From Planctomycetota bacterium (lineage in GTDB: Bacteria > Planctomycetota > Planctomycetia > Gemmatales > Gemmataceae), in the NCBI GenBank assembly GCA_021413735.1, contig JAIOPV010000081.1, forward strand, positions 40,235 through 104,234: a stretch of 64,000 bases of DNA, given 5' to 3'. The translations under genes and the position numbers were made by a program. The notes under the pieces are model-generated. The model ran no database searches and was not told the DNA's origin. It saw only the letters and a program-made list of their open reading frames with translations. Of the stretch, positions 35,046-43,803 are shown piece after piece. Position 1 is the stretch's first letter; every line of letters starts with the position of its first letter.

Positions 35046-35056
35046 ATGGTGTAGCG

Positions 35057-35075
35057 GTCGCCCCAGCGGGGCGAC
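35057..35075. repeat. GC hairpin between tagJ and tssE
   Basis: GTCGCCCC (35057-35064) pairs with GGGGCGAC (35068-35075) around an AGC loop. It is closely related to the hairpin between sdhC and sdhA, showing a shared dispersed unit. Confidence 0.6.
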
Positions 35076-35097
35076 ATGCGGACCGAAGGAATTGCCC

Positions 35098-35586
35098 ATG
35101 CCGCCAGCTTCCGGCCCGCCGATCCGTAACCTCCTCCCGTCGGTCCTCGACCGGTTGCTGTCGGCGGATACCGGGCCGACACTCTCCGCGACCGGTGTGC
35201 CCCTCTCGCTCGTTCTCGAAGCCGTCAGGCGAGACGTGGAAGCGCTCCTGAACACGCGGCAGAACACCGACCCCGAACTGGCCAAGTTTCCAGAGCTTGC
35301 GAAATCGGTGTACTGCTTCGGCATGCCGGAACTTGTATCACGCAAAGCCATCAGCGGCCCTGACCGTGACGCGATCGGCCGAATCATGGCGGATGCGATC
35401 GCTCGCTCTGAACCAAGGATTCGCAATGTGAAGGCGGTCGTGGTGCCGCCCGAACACCCCGCCGAGAGACGGCTGAAGTTCAAGATCGAAGGCACGCTCC
35501 GAATCGATCCGGGACCGACAATCGAATTCGAGACCATCCTTGAACTCGGGTCCGGGCAGACTGCGGTCGTGGCGAGGGAGAAATGA
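35098..35586 (+). CDS. tssE: T6SS baseplate protein TssE (gp25-like)
   Basis: Phage gp25-like wedge protein that seeds sheath assembly. ATG 35098 gives 162 residues starting PPASGPPIRNLLPSVLDRLL. Family features are SLVLEAVRRDVEALLNTRQN, ELAKSVYCFGMPEL, and EPRIRNVKAVVVPP in the beta half. The EPR motif of gp25/TssE is present (SEPRIRN). The upstream in-frame extension to 35035 crosses a hairpin and is rejected. The stop overlaps the tssF start as ATGA. Confidence 0.93.
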   Translation: MPPASGPPIRNLLPSVLDRLLSADTGPTLSATGVPLSLVLEAVRRDVEALLNTRQNTDPELAKFPELAKSVYCFGMPELVSRKAISGPDRDAIGRIMADAIARSEPRIRNVKAVVVPPEHPAERRLKFKIEGTLRIDPGPTIEFETILELGSGQTAVVAREK

Positions 35587-37433
35587 GTCGAAGTCTGTAT
35601 CCGTACTACGAAAAAGAACTCTACTTCCTGCGGCAAGCGGCCCAGGAATTTGCCCGCCAGTATCCCGCGACCGCTGGCCGTCTTCTGCTCGAACCGAATC
35701 GCAGCGTTGACCCGCACGTCGAACGGTTGCTCGAAGGGTTCGCGCTGCTCGCCGGTCGCGTTCAGCACAAACTCGACGACGAATTCCCGGAACTGACGAC
35801 CGCTCTTCTCGGCGTGATGTACCCGCACTACCTCGCCCCGGTTCCGTCGTTCGCGATCCTTCAATTTGACGCGGACACGGCTGGGCTTGCGTCGCCAACC
35901 GGGTTCACGCTGCCTGTCGGAACTCGCTTGCACACCTCGCCGGTTGGCGGGGTGCCATGCCGATACCGAACGACTTACCCGGTCGATCTGTGGCCGGTTG
36001 TCGTGAAGGATGCCGACTGGGTAACGCCGCCGTTCCCGCGAGACTTCCGACCGCCGCCGGGAACCGCTGCGGTGCTTCGCCTCGGTCTCGAAATCCCGAA
36101 CGGCCTGCGGTTCGCCGACCTGAAGCTCGACCGGCTTCGGCTGTTCCTGAACGGTGACCCGCAACTCGTCGCGGATCTGTACGAGGCACTTCTTAACAAG
36201 CCGGTTGGCGTTGCGTTTCGCGATCCGGCGACGGCGAAGAATCCGGAAGGCGACAAGCGAATCACGCTGGCCGCGAAAGATTGCCTCTTCCCCGTTGGGT
36301 TCGGTCACAACGAAGGGATTGTGCCATCGCCACCGCAGGCGCTCCCCGCGTATCGCCTGCTCACCGAATACTTCGCGTTCCCTGAGAAGTTCAACTTCAT
36401 CGACCTCGGCGGATTCGCACAGGCGAAGCAGGTCGCGAATGGGCGACGAGTCGAGGTTCTGATCTTCTCGCGACGAACGCGGCCGCTGTTGGAACAAGGC
36501 GTCGAACCGGGCACGTTCCGCACCAGTTGCACGCCGGTCGTGAACCTCTTCGAGCAGACGGCCGAGCCGATCAATCTGACGCACGCCCGCACGGAATACC
36601 GCGTAGTCCCGGACGTGGCGGCTCAACTCGGAACCGAAGTGTATTCGGTCGATTCGGTCCGGTCAGCGATGCCCGGCGAGACCGAAACCGAGTTTCGACC
36701 GTTCTTTGGTCTCCGGTACGGAGCGGGGCCAGGACGCGCGTTCTGGCACGCGACCCGTCGGCCCGCCGAGTCTGCGGATGACAAGGGAACAGAGACCTAT
36801 CTCGAACTTGTCGATCTCGACTTCCGACCGTCGTCGCCAGGGGACGGGGTTGTCGTCGTCCGGACGACGTGTACGAATCGCGATCTCCCACTGATTCTCC
36901 GGCAGGCCGGCGGGCGAGTCGTGTTCACAGTGGAAGTCGCCGGGCCGATCTCGCAGATCCGTTGTCTCGCGGGGCCGACGGCTCCGTTCCGTCCGCCGCC
37001 CGCTCGTGGAGCGTACTGGCGGCTCGTCTCTCACTTGAACCTGAACCATTTGACGCTCGATGGCGGCGATGCCGGTGCCGACGCGCTTCGGACATTGCTC
37101 GGGTTGTACGACCCTGACGCGACTGATCCGACGCGGCGAGCGACAGGGAATCAGGTAATCGACGGAGTCACTCGCGTCTCTGCGAAGCCGGTCGTCAGGC
37201 GGGTTGGGAAGCTGTCGGAGGGCGGGTTCTGCCGTGGGCTTGCGATCGACCTCGAACTCGACGAGGAGAAGTTTGTCGGGGCCGGAGCGTACCTCTTCGC
37301 GAGTGTGTTGGAGCGGTTCTTTGCGCTCCATGCCTCCATCAACTCCTTCACGGAACTGACGGCAAGACTGAAAGGCTCGAACGGCTCCTTCGCCGAATGG
37401 TCGCCGCGTGCCGGGGAGCAACCCCTGCTATGA
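35583..37433 (+). CDS. tssF: T6SS baseplate protein TssF
   Basis: Wedge component of the baseplate, partner of TssG (2:1). 616 residues, normal. The N-terminus LYPYYEKELYFLRQAAQEFA then RQYPATAGRL, PHVERLLEGFALLAGRVQHK and PELTTALLGVMYPHYL are family signatures. Its start overlaps the tssE stop by four bases, predicting coupled translation. The gap to tssG (346 bases) is unusually long for these two partners and holds a repeat. Confidence 0.96.
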   Translation: MSRSLYPYYEKELYFLRQAAQEFARQYPATAGRLLLEPNRSVDPHVERLLEGFALLAGRVQHKLDDEFPELTTALLGVMYPHYLAPVPSFAILQFDADTAGLASPTGFTLPVGTRLHTSPVGGVPCRYRTTYPVDLWPVVVKDADWVTPPFPRDFRPPPGTAAVLRLGLEIPNGLRFADLKLDRLRLFLNGDPQLVADLYEALLNKPVGVAFRDPATAKNPEGDKRITLAAKDCLFPVGFGHNEGIVPSPPQALPAYRLLTEYFAFPEKFNFIDLGGFAQAKQVANGRRVEVLIFSRRTRPLLEQGVEPGTFRTSCTPVVNLFEQTAEPINLTHARTEYRVVPDVAAQLGTEVYSVDSVRSAMPGETETEFRPFFGLRYGAGPGRAFWHATRRPAESADDKGTETYLELVDLDFRPSSPGDGVVVVRTTCTNRDLPLILRQAGGRVVFTVEVAGPISQIRCLAGPTAPFRPPPARGAYWRLVSHLNLNHLTLDGGDAGADALRTLLGLYDPDATDPTRRATGNQVIDGVTRVSAKPVVRRVGKLSEGGFCRGLAIDLELDEEKFVGAGAYLFASVLERFFALHASINSFTELTARLKGSNGSFAEWSPRAGEQPLL

Positions 37434-37480
37434 CGATCCATCTCGTTGAGTTGCACTGTTGCGTGTGTGATGTGGGTTTT

Positions 37481-37708
37481 GGTTTTCACCCCGAAGGGGT
37501 GGGACACCGTTGCCCCGGGCAAGACCGCGAAGCGGTCGCCGCCCTGGGATCGGCGACAAGAACCCATTGCACCCTGAAGGGGTGCGATACCGGCTGGCAT
37601 CGCCTTGTCCCACCCCTTCAGGGTGGGGTGTTGGGGTTGGTCTGGTCCCGGGGCGGCGCCTTCGGCTTGCCCCGGGCTATGTTGTCCACCCCCTTCGGGG
37701 TGAAAACC
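37481..37708. repeat. CCCCGAAGGGGTG inverted-repeat element between tssF and tssG
   Basis: Outer arms 37481-37506 and 37683-37708 pair with one or two mismatches (GGTTTTCACCCCGAAGGGGT...). Inside lie CACCCTGAAGGGGTG near 37570, its complement near 37610, and a CCCCGGGC pair near 37515 and 37647-37678. The flanking CCCTGAAGGGG and CCCCTTCGGGG words match the element after clpV. No gene is seen in 37434-37779. Confidence 0.85.
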
Positions 37709-37779
37709 AAGACCGCAGCCCAGGATGAGGGGAACGGGCGAAGACTTGACCTCTTGAAGGCCATTCAAGGGGGTTTGGT

Positions 37780-38892
37780 ATGACATCCCCGCAAGGTCTG
37801 CCTTCCCCGGATTCGGTCGCGGCCCAGTTGTTCGCCGATCCGTACTCGTTCGACTTCTTCCAAGCGGTGCGATTGCTTGAATTGTCTGGCGGAAAGCCGG
37901 TCGGCGGCGACTGGCCAATGCTGATGGAGGCGGTGAATTTCGGAGCCGTCGGCGGGCTGGCGTTTCCTGCGAGCACGATTGCCGGACTCAAGGCCTCTGA
38001 GGACGGGCCGCCGAAGATGACGGTCGCGTTCTTCGGTCTCACGGGACCGTCCGGCGTGCTGCCAGATTTCTACTCCCAGATGGTGATGGCTCAACAGCGG
38101 GCGGTGGACAACCCGGAGCGGCGAGCATTCGCGGACTGGCTCGACATCTTCAACCACCGAATGACGTCGCTGTTCTACCGAGCGTGGGCGAAGTACCGAT
38201 TGCCCGCCGGGTATGGTCGGACACGCGGCGGACAGGATCCGGTGACGGCAATTTCGCTGAGCCTCGCGGGGCTTGGGCTGCCGTCGTTTGCGAAGAGGAT
38301 ACGGGTCGAGTCACCAGTTAAGCCTGCATTCCCCGATGATCCGGGCGTGATGGAAGAGGGGTCGCTGGTCCGATACGCGGGGCTGTTCGCGCATCAGGCC
38401 AGGTCGGCGGCTGGGCTCGAAAACATGCTCGTGGACTACTTCGGCGTGCCGGTCAAAGTCCAGCAGTTCAACGGTCGATGGCGGCCGCTCGATGTCGCGA
38501 ATCAGACTCGCCTCGGTCGTCGCGGGCAGAACGACGAACTTGGCGTGAGCCTTGTCGTTGGCCGTCGTTTGTGGGATGCCAAGGGCGGCTTCCGCGTGCG
38601 AATCGGTCCGCTCGACCTTGCGGGGTTCGTGAGTTACCTTCCAGACGCAGCCGCGGGACGACGTAAGCTATTTCTGCTCGCCGAACTCACGAGGTTCTAC
38701 GTTCGGGCGTCGCTCGACTTCGAGGTTCGCCTTGTTCTGAAGGCGTCCGAGGTGCCAGTCGCGAGGCTGGCGAAGGGTGGACCTGGCCCCCGGCTCGGGT
38801 GGAATGCGTGGCTCGGCCGGCGGAAGAACCCAGCCGATGCCGACGACGCTGTGTTCCGCTGCAATCAACTTCTTCGGACGTTCTCGGAGTAA
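37780..38892 (+). CDS. tssG: T6SS baseplate protein TssG
   Basis: Baseplate wedge partner of TssF; 370 residues. Diagnostic blocks: ADPYSFDFFQAVRLLELSGG at the N-terminus, VNFGAVGGLAFPASTIAGLK, and MTVAFFGLTGPSGVLPDFYS with the conserved FGLTGPxGVLP core. Then FADWLDIFNHRMTSLFYRAW follows, also strongly conserved. The C-terminal half has the gp53-like pattern ending LGWNAWLGRRKNP. ATG 37780 follows directly after the repeat element. PAAR starts two bases after its stop. Confidence 0.96.
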   Translation: MTSPQGLPSPDSVAAQLFADPYSFDFFQAVRLLELSGGKPVGGDWPMLMEAVNFGAVGGLAFPASTIAGLKASEDGPPKMTVAFFGLTGPSGVLPDFYSQMVMAQQRAVDNPERRAFADWLDIFNHRMTSLFYRAWAKYRLPAGYGRTRGGQDPVTAISLSLAGLGLPSFAKRIRVESPVKPAFPDDPGVMEEGSLVRYAGLFAHQARSAAGLENMLVDYFGVPVKVQQFNGRWRPLDVANQTRLGRRGQNDELGVSLVVGRRLWDAKGGFRVRIGPLDLAGFVSYLPDAAAGRRKLFLLAELTRFYVRASLDFEVRLVLKASEVPVARLAKGGPGPRLGWNAWLGRRKNPADADDAVFRCNQLLRTFSE

Positions 38893-38894
38893 CC

Positions 38895-39182
38895 GTGGGC
38901 CAACCTGCTGCTCGTGTGTCGGACATGCACGTCTGCCCGATGATGACCGGACCTGTGCCGCACGTCGGCGGGCCGATCCTTCCGCCTGGGTGCCCGACCG
39001 CATTAATCGGTTCGCTTCCGGCAGCACGGATGGGAGATCAGGCGACGTGTGTTGGCCCACCGGATGTCATTCTGGGCGGGAACCCAACGATTCTCATCGG
39101 CAAGCAACCCGCTGCACGAATGGGAGATTCGTGCGCGCACGGCGGAACGATCATCCTGGGGCAGCCGACGTGTTTGTGCTAA
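38895..39182 (+). CDS. PAAR spike-tip protein
   Basis: A small protein (95 residues, GTG 38895) that caps the VgrG spike with a sharp cone. It shows the PAAR pattern twice: PAARVSDMHVCPMMTGPVPH and PAARMGDQATCVGPP, then a third PAARMGDSCAHGG. The His/Cys residues that bind the tip metal are present (H, C in the first and last repeats). There is no effector extension, so effectors would have to be separate. The earlier in-frame ATG at 38799 lies inside tssG and is rejected. It lies between tssG and vgrG, the common order. Confidence 0.93.
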   Translation: MGQPAARVSDMHVCPMMTGPVPHVGGPILPPGCPTALIGSLPAARMGDQATCVGPPDVILGGNPTILIGKQPAARMGDSCAHGGTIILGQPTCLC

Positions 39183-39203
39183 TTCCCGAATGAGGTCCGA
39201 ACC

Positions 39204-40913
39204 GTGGATAGCTTTCTCCAGACCGATCGCCCGCTGACGATCACGACCCCGCTCGGGCCGGACGCTCTGCTCGTCGCCGGGTTTCGTGGCCGAGAAGCGG
39301 TCTCGGAACTCTTCGCGTTTGAATTCCATCTGCTCGCACCGAACGCGAACCCGCCGGTCTCGCTCGACGATCTGCTCGGCCAGACAGTGACGGCTGACGT
39401 GAACCCGATCACAACTCTGCTCGGCGCTGTGGCTGGCTCGCGGCGGAAGATCTGTGGCGTGGTCACGTCAATTCAACAGGCCAACCGCGACAAGGAGTTC
39501 ACTCACCTTCACGCAACCATTCGCCCCTCGTGGTGGTACGCGACTCTGCGAATGAACTCGCGGATCTTCCAGCAGATCACCGTCGTTGACATCCTGAAGG
39601 ATGTTCTCGGCCCGTTCGGCACGATCGAGACACGACTGACAACGACATACCCCGTGCGGGACTTCACCTGCCAGTATCAGGAGACGGACTTTGACTTCGC
39701 ATCTCGGCTGATGGAAGAAGAGGGGATCTTCTACTCGTTCAAGCACGAAGAGGGGAAGCTCACGCTCATCCTCGCGGACACGCTGGTGAAGGCGCCTGCG
39801 GCCGACATTCCATTGCCGCTCAGTTACGAACCCGAATCTGGCCCCGCATCCTTCGGTCGCGAGTATCGGGCGTGGTCCTGGACGAAGACGCAGCAAGTCT
39901 GTCCGACGACCGTGACGATGTGGGATTCGACCTTCGAGTTGTACCGCCAAAACCTCGCCGCTGACGCGAACCCGCCAGCAACGGTTGTGGTCGGTGAGGT
40001 CACGCACAAACTCTCACCGCAGGTCGTCGGGACGGTCCCGGTGTACCTTCACGATGGCGATTCCGCGAAGCGATTCGATGGCGTTGAGCCTGGCGGCGGC
40101 GACCAGTCCGGGAAGTTGCAGGGCGTCTACGACGACGCTCGGCGGACAGTTCGTGTGCGTGCTGAAGCGTTCGCGGCGACTGCCATTCGAGTTGCGGGGG
40201 AGGGCAACTGCCCGCACCTCGTCCCCGGAACAACGTTCGGATTCTCCGGCCACTACGACGCCGACGGGACGTACTTCGTCATCGCTGTCGAACACGAGGC
40301 CGAGTTCGGCGGGACGTATCGCGCTGACAACACCGGCACCGCATCGTACAAGAACACATTCGAGGCCGGGCCTCCCAACGTCACACCCCGCCCGGCCCGA
40401 AAGACGCCACGGCCACGGATCGGCGGACCGCTGACAGCGGTTGTCGTGGGGCCGAGTAATCACGAGATCTTCGTCGATAAGTACGGCCGCGTGAAGGTGC
40501 AATTCCTCTGGGATCGCCAGGGCAAGTTTGATGCGAACAGTTCGTGCTGGGTTCGGTGTTCGCAGTTGTGGGCCGGGAAGCAGTGGGGTGCGTTCTTCTG
40601 GCCGCGAATCGGCATGGAAGTGATCGTTCACTTCGAGGACGGCGACCCCGACCGGCCAATCATCACGGGTTGCGTGTACAACGCGACGAACATGCCGGCT
40701 TCAAACCTCCCCACGGACGCGATGATCGGCGGAATCAAGTCGTGCATCTTTTCCGGCGATCCGGCATCGCAGTATAACAGCATCTACTTTTTCGACGCGC
40801 CGGACTACGAGTTCATTCTGATTCACTCAGAGACGCACACCGTTTCAAACTCTGAGGTGCATAAGTCCGAGTACGTTCCGGGAACCACGTTTGATTTTCG
40901 AGGCTCGCTCTAA
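39204..40913 (+). CDS. vgrG: T6SS spike protein VgrG
   Basis: Trimeric spike (TssI) with gp27-like domains followed by a gp5 OB fold. GTG 39204 gives 569 residues. Conserved parts: LFAFEFHLLAPNANPPVSLD, RDFTCQYQETDFDFASRLME then EEGIFYSFKHEEG, the OB fold EIFVDKYGRVKVQFLWDRQG, and WGAFFWPRIGMEVIVHFEDG. The usual beta-prism needle at the C-terminus is almost missing: the protein stops soon after LIHSETHTVSNSEVHKSEY. Neither a DUF2345 tail nor an effector domain is attached. Following genes carry separate strand-repeat proteins. Confidence 0.95.
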   Translation: MDSFLQTDRPLTITTPLGPDALLVAGFRGREAVSELFAFEFHLLAPNANPPVSLDDLLGQTVTADVNPITTLLGAVAGSRRKICGVVTSIQQANRDKEFTHLHATIRPSWWYATLRMNSRIFQQITVVDILKDVLGPFGTIETRLTTTYPVRDFTCQYQETDFDFASRLMEEEGIFYSFKHEEGKLTLILADTLVKAPAADIPLPLSYEPESGPASFGREYRAWSWTKTQQVCPTTVTMWDSTFELYRQNLAADANPPATVVVGEVTHKLSPQVVGTVPVYLHDGDSAKRFDGVEPGGGDQSGKLQGVYDDARRTVRVRAEAFAATAIRVAGEGNCPHLVPGTTFGFSGHYDADGTYFVIAVEHEAEFGGTYRADNTGTASYKNTFEAGPPNVTPRPARKTPRPRIGGPLTAVVVGPSNHEIFVDKYGRVKVQFLWDRQGKFDANSSCWVRCSQLWAGKQWGAFFWPRIGMEVIVHFEDGDPDRPIITGCVYNATNMPASNLPTDAMIGGIKSCIFSGDPASQYNSIYFFDAPDYEFILIHSETHTVSNSEVHKSEYVPGTTFDFRGSL

Positions 40914-40934
40914 CCGCGTTGGAGGACGTAGACC

Positions 40935-41831
40935 GTGGGCGTATACGATTTTCTGTCGCTTCAGAACCTGAACAAGAATTACCTGGGGGGCCTTTTCACC
41001 GGGTCGTACTCCGTTTCGATGGGCGACAACCTCTCCGCGTTCATCGGCAGTGGCCGGCAAACCCACATCGTGGGCGACGAGATCAAATACGTCTTCGACT
41101 GGATACGGTGCCTCGAACAAATCCCGCTTCTCAAGTCGCTCATGGGCGCCTTGCCGCTCAATGCGTTGTTGGGCGAAGGTGGGAACATGACGTGGACGTT
41201 CGGCCGGAAAACTGATCTCCACTACATCGGGCCAGCGATCGCGATCAATCGCGCGGGCAAGAAAACCGCGACGAGCAGGTCCAAGTTCTACGCAGCGGAA
41301 TCGATGCCAAAAGACTTCAAGGGCACCGCCGAAGAGTGGGAGGCAAAAGAGAAGGTTGCCAAATGGAGCGGGCGCATCGTCGGGCTGCTATCATTCGCGA
41401 TGCTCGCCGTGAACACAGGCGTTCAGGTCGCGGCTCGCGTCAAGTACCAAAGCGGGTACAACAAGTACAAGACAACCCCTAACACCAGCGACAGAGCCTC
41501 ATTCGAAGAGATGACCAAGTACTGCAGCATAACTCTCATTCTCACAACTCGCCTGATGTACCTGATCAAGTCCATCGAGCTGTGTACGGTGATGGCCCAG
41601 AACGCAGTGTCACAGTTCTACAGTGGGCTCCGGTTGTTGACAGACTCCACCACCGGGGCGATTTGCGCGAGCGTGAGTCTTGCGGTGTTTGTGGACATCG
41701 CCGAACGCCTCAGCAAAGCCAAGGAGTCGGCCACGAAGTTCGCCATCGAGATGGCTCTCCTCGTCGTCGCGCTCGCACTCATTACGGTACTCGTCCTCGT
41801 CGGAATCGGCATCGCAGCAACAGTATCGTGA
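40935..41831 (+). CDS. VgrG-linked protein with hydrophobic C-terminus, candidate effector
   Basis: 298 residues (GTG 40935), not recognised. The first 60 residues alternate strand and turn (VSMGDNLSAFIGSGRQTHIV), which resembles VgrG needle repeats. Next is a charged helical middle (residues about 105-145). Hydrophobic segments lie near 153-170, 196-215 and 228-245, and a long one closes the protein (IEMALLVVALALITVLVLVG). This layout (spike-like N-terminus, amphipathic/hydrophobic C-terminus) fits a pore-forming T6SS effector or its loading adaptor. No catalytic motif is visible. Position directly after vgrG supports a spike-associated role. No obvious immunity gene is adjacent unless it is one of the next frames. 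Confidence 0.6.
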   Translation: MGVYDFLSLQNLNKNYLGGLFTGSYSVSMGDNLSAFIGSGRQTHIVGDEIKYVFDWIRCLEQIPLLKSLMGALPLNALLGEGGNMTWTFGRKTDLHYIGPAIAINRAGKKTATSRSKFYAAESMPKDFKGTAEEWEAKEKVAKWSGRIVGLLSFAMLAVNTGVQVAARVKYQSGYNKYKTTPNTSDRASFEEMTKYCSITLILTTRLMYLIKSIELCTVMAQNAVSQFYSGLRLLTDSTTGAICASVSLAVFVDIAERLSKAKESATKFAIEMALLVVALALITVLVLVGIGIAATVS

Positions 41832-41879
41832 CTGAGAGCCTGCTGAATCGCTCGAGCCTGACCTTCCAGGGAGTTTCTC

Positions 41880-42599
41880 GTGACGAACCCGATCTCGGAA
41901 CTCGAGGATTCGATCGCTTCCAACGAAGACCACGACGTCCTCGGGAGTTGGTGCGTTACCGCTGGCGGCGGCGTGAGTCTGTGTAGCTATGGAGACGATC
42001 TCGTCCTGTCGTCACGCGGAGACGGAACCAATCTGTTCCTCGATGCGACCGGGACGGCAAGCATTTACGCTGGGTCCGCTCAGTTTGCGATGCAAGCGTC
42101 GGACACCGCCGGTAAGGTCAGCCTCACCTCCGGTGTGGATGGAACCATCGTGTTCCAGAGCGGCCTTCCGCTGCTCGGTTCCGTCACCACTCTCAAAGCA
42201 ACTTCCACCTGCATCCAGGTCGGCGTTCCGGATCTTGGGCCAAGCATCACCCTCACGATGGACTCGATCACCCTCCAGGTCGGGCCGCCTGGCGTCGGGG
42301 CCAGCATCACAATGAACCCGACGGGGATCACGCTGAAGGTTGGCGAGGTGAGCTTGGCCCTCAGCCTGACGGGGATTAACGAGTCGGTTCTCGATGTCGT
42401 CACTCGGGCGGCTGCCGTGTCGGGCCACACACTGAAGGCTGCCGAAACATCGTTGGCCGTCGGGGTGGCCAATCTCAGTGCGTCGGCCCCGATTTCGTCT
42501 TACTCGTCCGATGCGACCAGTTCGATCAAGGCGGCGATCTCAAACGACTCGGCAGACGCGATGAAGGCGATCAAGGGCGGTATTGTCATGATTCAATAA
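41880..42599 (+). CDS. Strand-repeat protein resembling a detached VgrG needle
   Basis: 239 residues from GTG 41880. It is Gly/Ser/Thr-rich with short alternating strands. A repeat of about 18-22 residues occurs in the middle: STCIQVGVPDLGPSITLTMD, SITLQVGPPGVGASITMNP, GITLKVGEVSLALSLTG. The words ITMNPTGITLKVG resemble the beta-prism/DUF2345 region normally fused to VgrG. The C-terminal quarter is helical and Ala/Ser-rich. No signal peptide. I infer a trimeric needle or tip adaptor that completes the short VgrG; this is not proven. The next gene begins 11 bases after the stop, so they are co-transcribed. Confidence 0.6.
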   Translation: MTNPISELEDSIASNEDHDVLGSWCVTAGGGVSLCSYGDDLVLSSRGDGTNLFLDATGTASIYAGSAQFAMQASDTAGKVSLTSGVDGTIVFQSGLPLLGSVTTLKATSTCIQVGVPDLGPSITLTMDSITLQVGPPGVGASITMNPTGITLKVGEVSLALSLTGINESVLDVVTRAAAVSGHTLKAAETSLAVGVANLSASAPISSYSSDATSSIKAAISNDSADAMKAIKGGIVMIQ

Positions 42600-42610
42600 G
42601 GAGGGAAAGC

Positions 42611-43069
42611 GTGGACATCCCATCACTGGCTGAGATTCTCGCGGGCATCGACAACGCGATCGCAGACTTCGAGGAGACTGCCCCACTCGCCACGAACGAG
42701 AACGACCGCAACATTCTGCTGGCGTCGGCGTCCGATCTTCGCGGCATTCGCGAGCAGATGGCCAAGGAAATCCCCGAGAATCTCCAGTTGTTCAAGGGGT
42801 TTATGGAGAAGATGCAACTCGACGGTCAGCAACTTTTGGTTGACATCGAGGCTCAGCAAGCGAAGGTCGCGGCGATGGCCGCAGCGGCCGCTACTGCGGC
42901 TGCCGCCGCGGTGTCCAGCGTTCCGACTCCCGCCGTTCCCGAAGAGGCGAAGATCGACCTCGGCCTTGGCGCGGCCCTGCGGTCCGATTTGCTCGGCAAA
43001 CTCTTCCCGGAAGCCAAACCGGCTGATGCGTTCGACCCAGGCAAAGACATCTGGCAGGACTGGAAATGA
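42611..43069 (+). CDS. Helical Ala-rich protein of T6SS operon
   Basis: 152 residues from GTG 42611, with GGAGGGA about 6 bases before the start, a strong ribosome site. Residues 1-80 are predicted helical, with acidic and hydrophobic residues at coiled-coil spacing. An Ala-rich, low-complexity stretch (VAAMAAAAATAAAAAVSSVP) follows, then a folded end (LGAALRSDLLGKLFPE). No known family. Its stop overlaps the start of the next gene by four bases. It could be a chaperone or adaptor for the spike proteins upstream; that is inference from position. Confidence 0.6.
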   Translation: MDIPSLAEILAGIDNAIADFEETAPLATNENDRNILLASASDLRGIREQMAKEIPENLQLFKGFMEKMQLDGQQLLVDIEAQQAKVAAMAAAAATAAAAAVSSVPTPAVPEEAKIDLGLGAALRSDLLGKLFPEAKPADAFDPGKDIWQDWK

Positions 43070-43803
43070 CCACCGACCCCACCTTACCCCCGCCACCGTT
43101 TGCGAACGACATCTGCCGTCTGTTCTCGCTCCAGCAGCCAGCACGCGCACTGCTGACGCCGGGGCTTGCGACTCAGGATTTCTTTCGCACTCTCGTGTCG
43201 GCCGGGCACCTCGCGGATGCACGCAGGCTGCTCGCTCACGCGATGCCGGCCCGTCGAGCGATCTGGTGGGCAACGCTCTGCCTTCACCACGCGGTGGAGA
43301 AAGTGCCCTTTGAGACGAGCGAAGAGGCCGGCGCGTTCGAGGCCGCCACCCGGTGGGTCGTCGCGCCGTCCGAAGCGACACGACGCCAGGCGGAAGATGC
43401 GGCATGGACCGCCGACCCGACGACGGCTGCGAGCATACTCGCGATGGCGTGTTTCTTGGCTGATGGCAGCATCTCGCGGCCGGGACTGCCACCGGTGATC
43501 GCTGCCCCGCACCTCAGCGGACGACTCTGCGGAGTCGTGGTGTATCTCGCGTCGGTCCGCTTCGATCCGGCGAAGTATCTTCACCATCTGCGCGAGTACC
43601 TCGCCATCGGGGTGGAAGTTGCAGCAGGGCGGAATCTGCCACCCGGTAAGCCTGAGCAGGGATCGTGGATGGAACCTCGTTGCACGGCTCCCGACGCAAG
43701 AGCGGCCGAGCGGGTCACTGGTTTCCTTGCGGCTGGTCCGGCTGCGGCTGAGCGCTTGCCCGGCGAACCGCTGTTCGGAATGGTGAACGGAGGCCGTTCG
43801 TGA
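43066..43803 (+). CDS. Helical protein, DUF6931-like, copy 1
   Basis: 245 residues from ATG 43066, overlapping the previous stop by four bases. It contains QDFFRTLVSAGHLADARRLL then AHAMPARRAIWWATLCLHHA, and ILAMACFLADGSISRPGLPP; from memory, proteins with this pattern are annotated DUF6931. It is probably a soluble, all-helical protein. The next gene is a shorter paralog with the same blocks, so a local duplication is likely. Function unknown; the pair ends the T6SS operon and may act as a spike-loading or immunity factor, which is speculation. Confidence 0.65.
   Translation: MTTDPTLPPPPFANDICRLFSLQQPARALLTPGLATQDFFRTLVSAGHLADARRLLAHAMPARRAIWWATLCLHHAVEKVPFETSEEAGAFEAATRWVVAPSEATRRQAEDAAWTADPTTAASILAMACFLADGSISRPGLPPVIAAPHLSGRLCGVVVYLASVRFDPAKYLHHLREYLAIGVEVAAGRNLPPGKPEQGSWMEPRCTAPDARAAERVTGFLAAGPAAAERLPGEPLFGMVNGGRS

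Noticed and set aside
39204..40913. Evolved VgrG with a fused effector domain
   Set aside because: The protein ends shortly after the OB fold; nothing follows that could be an enzymatic domain.
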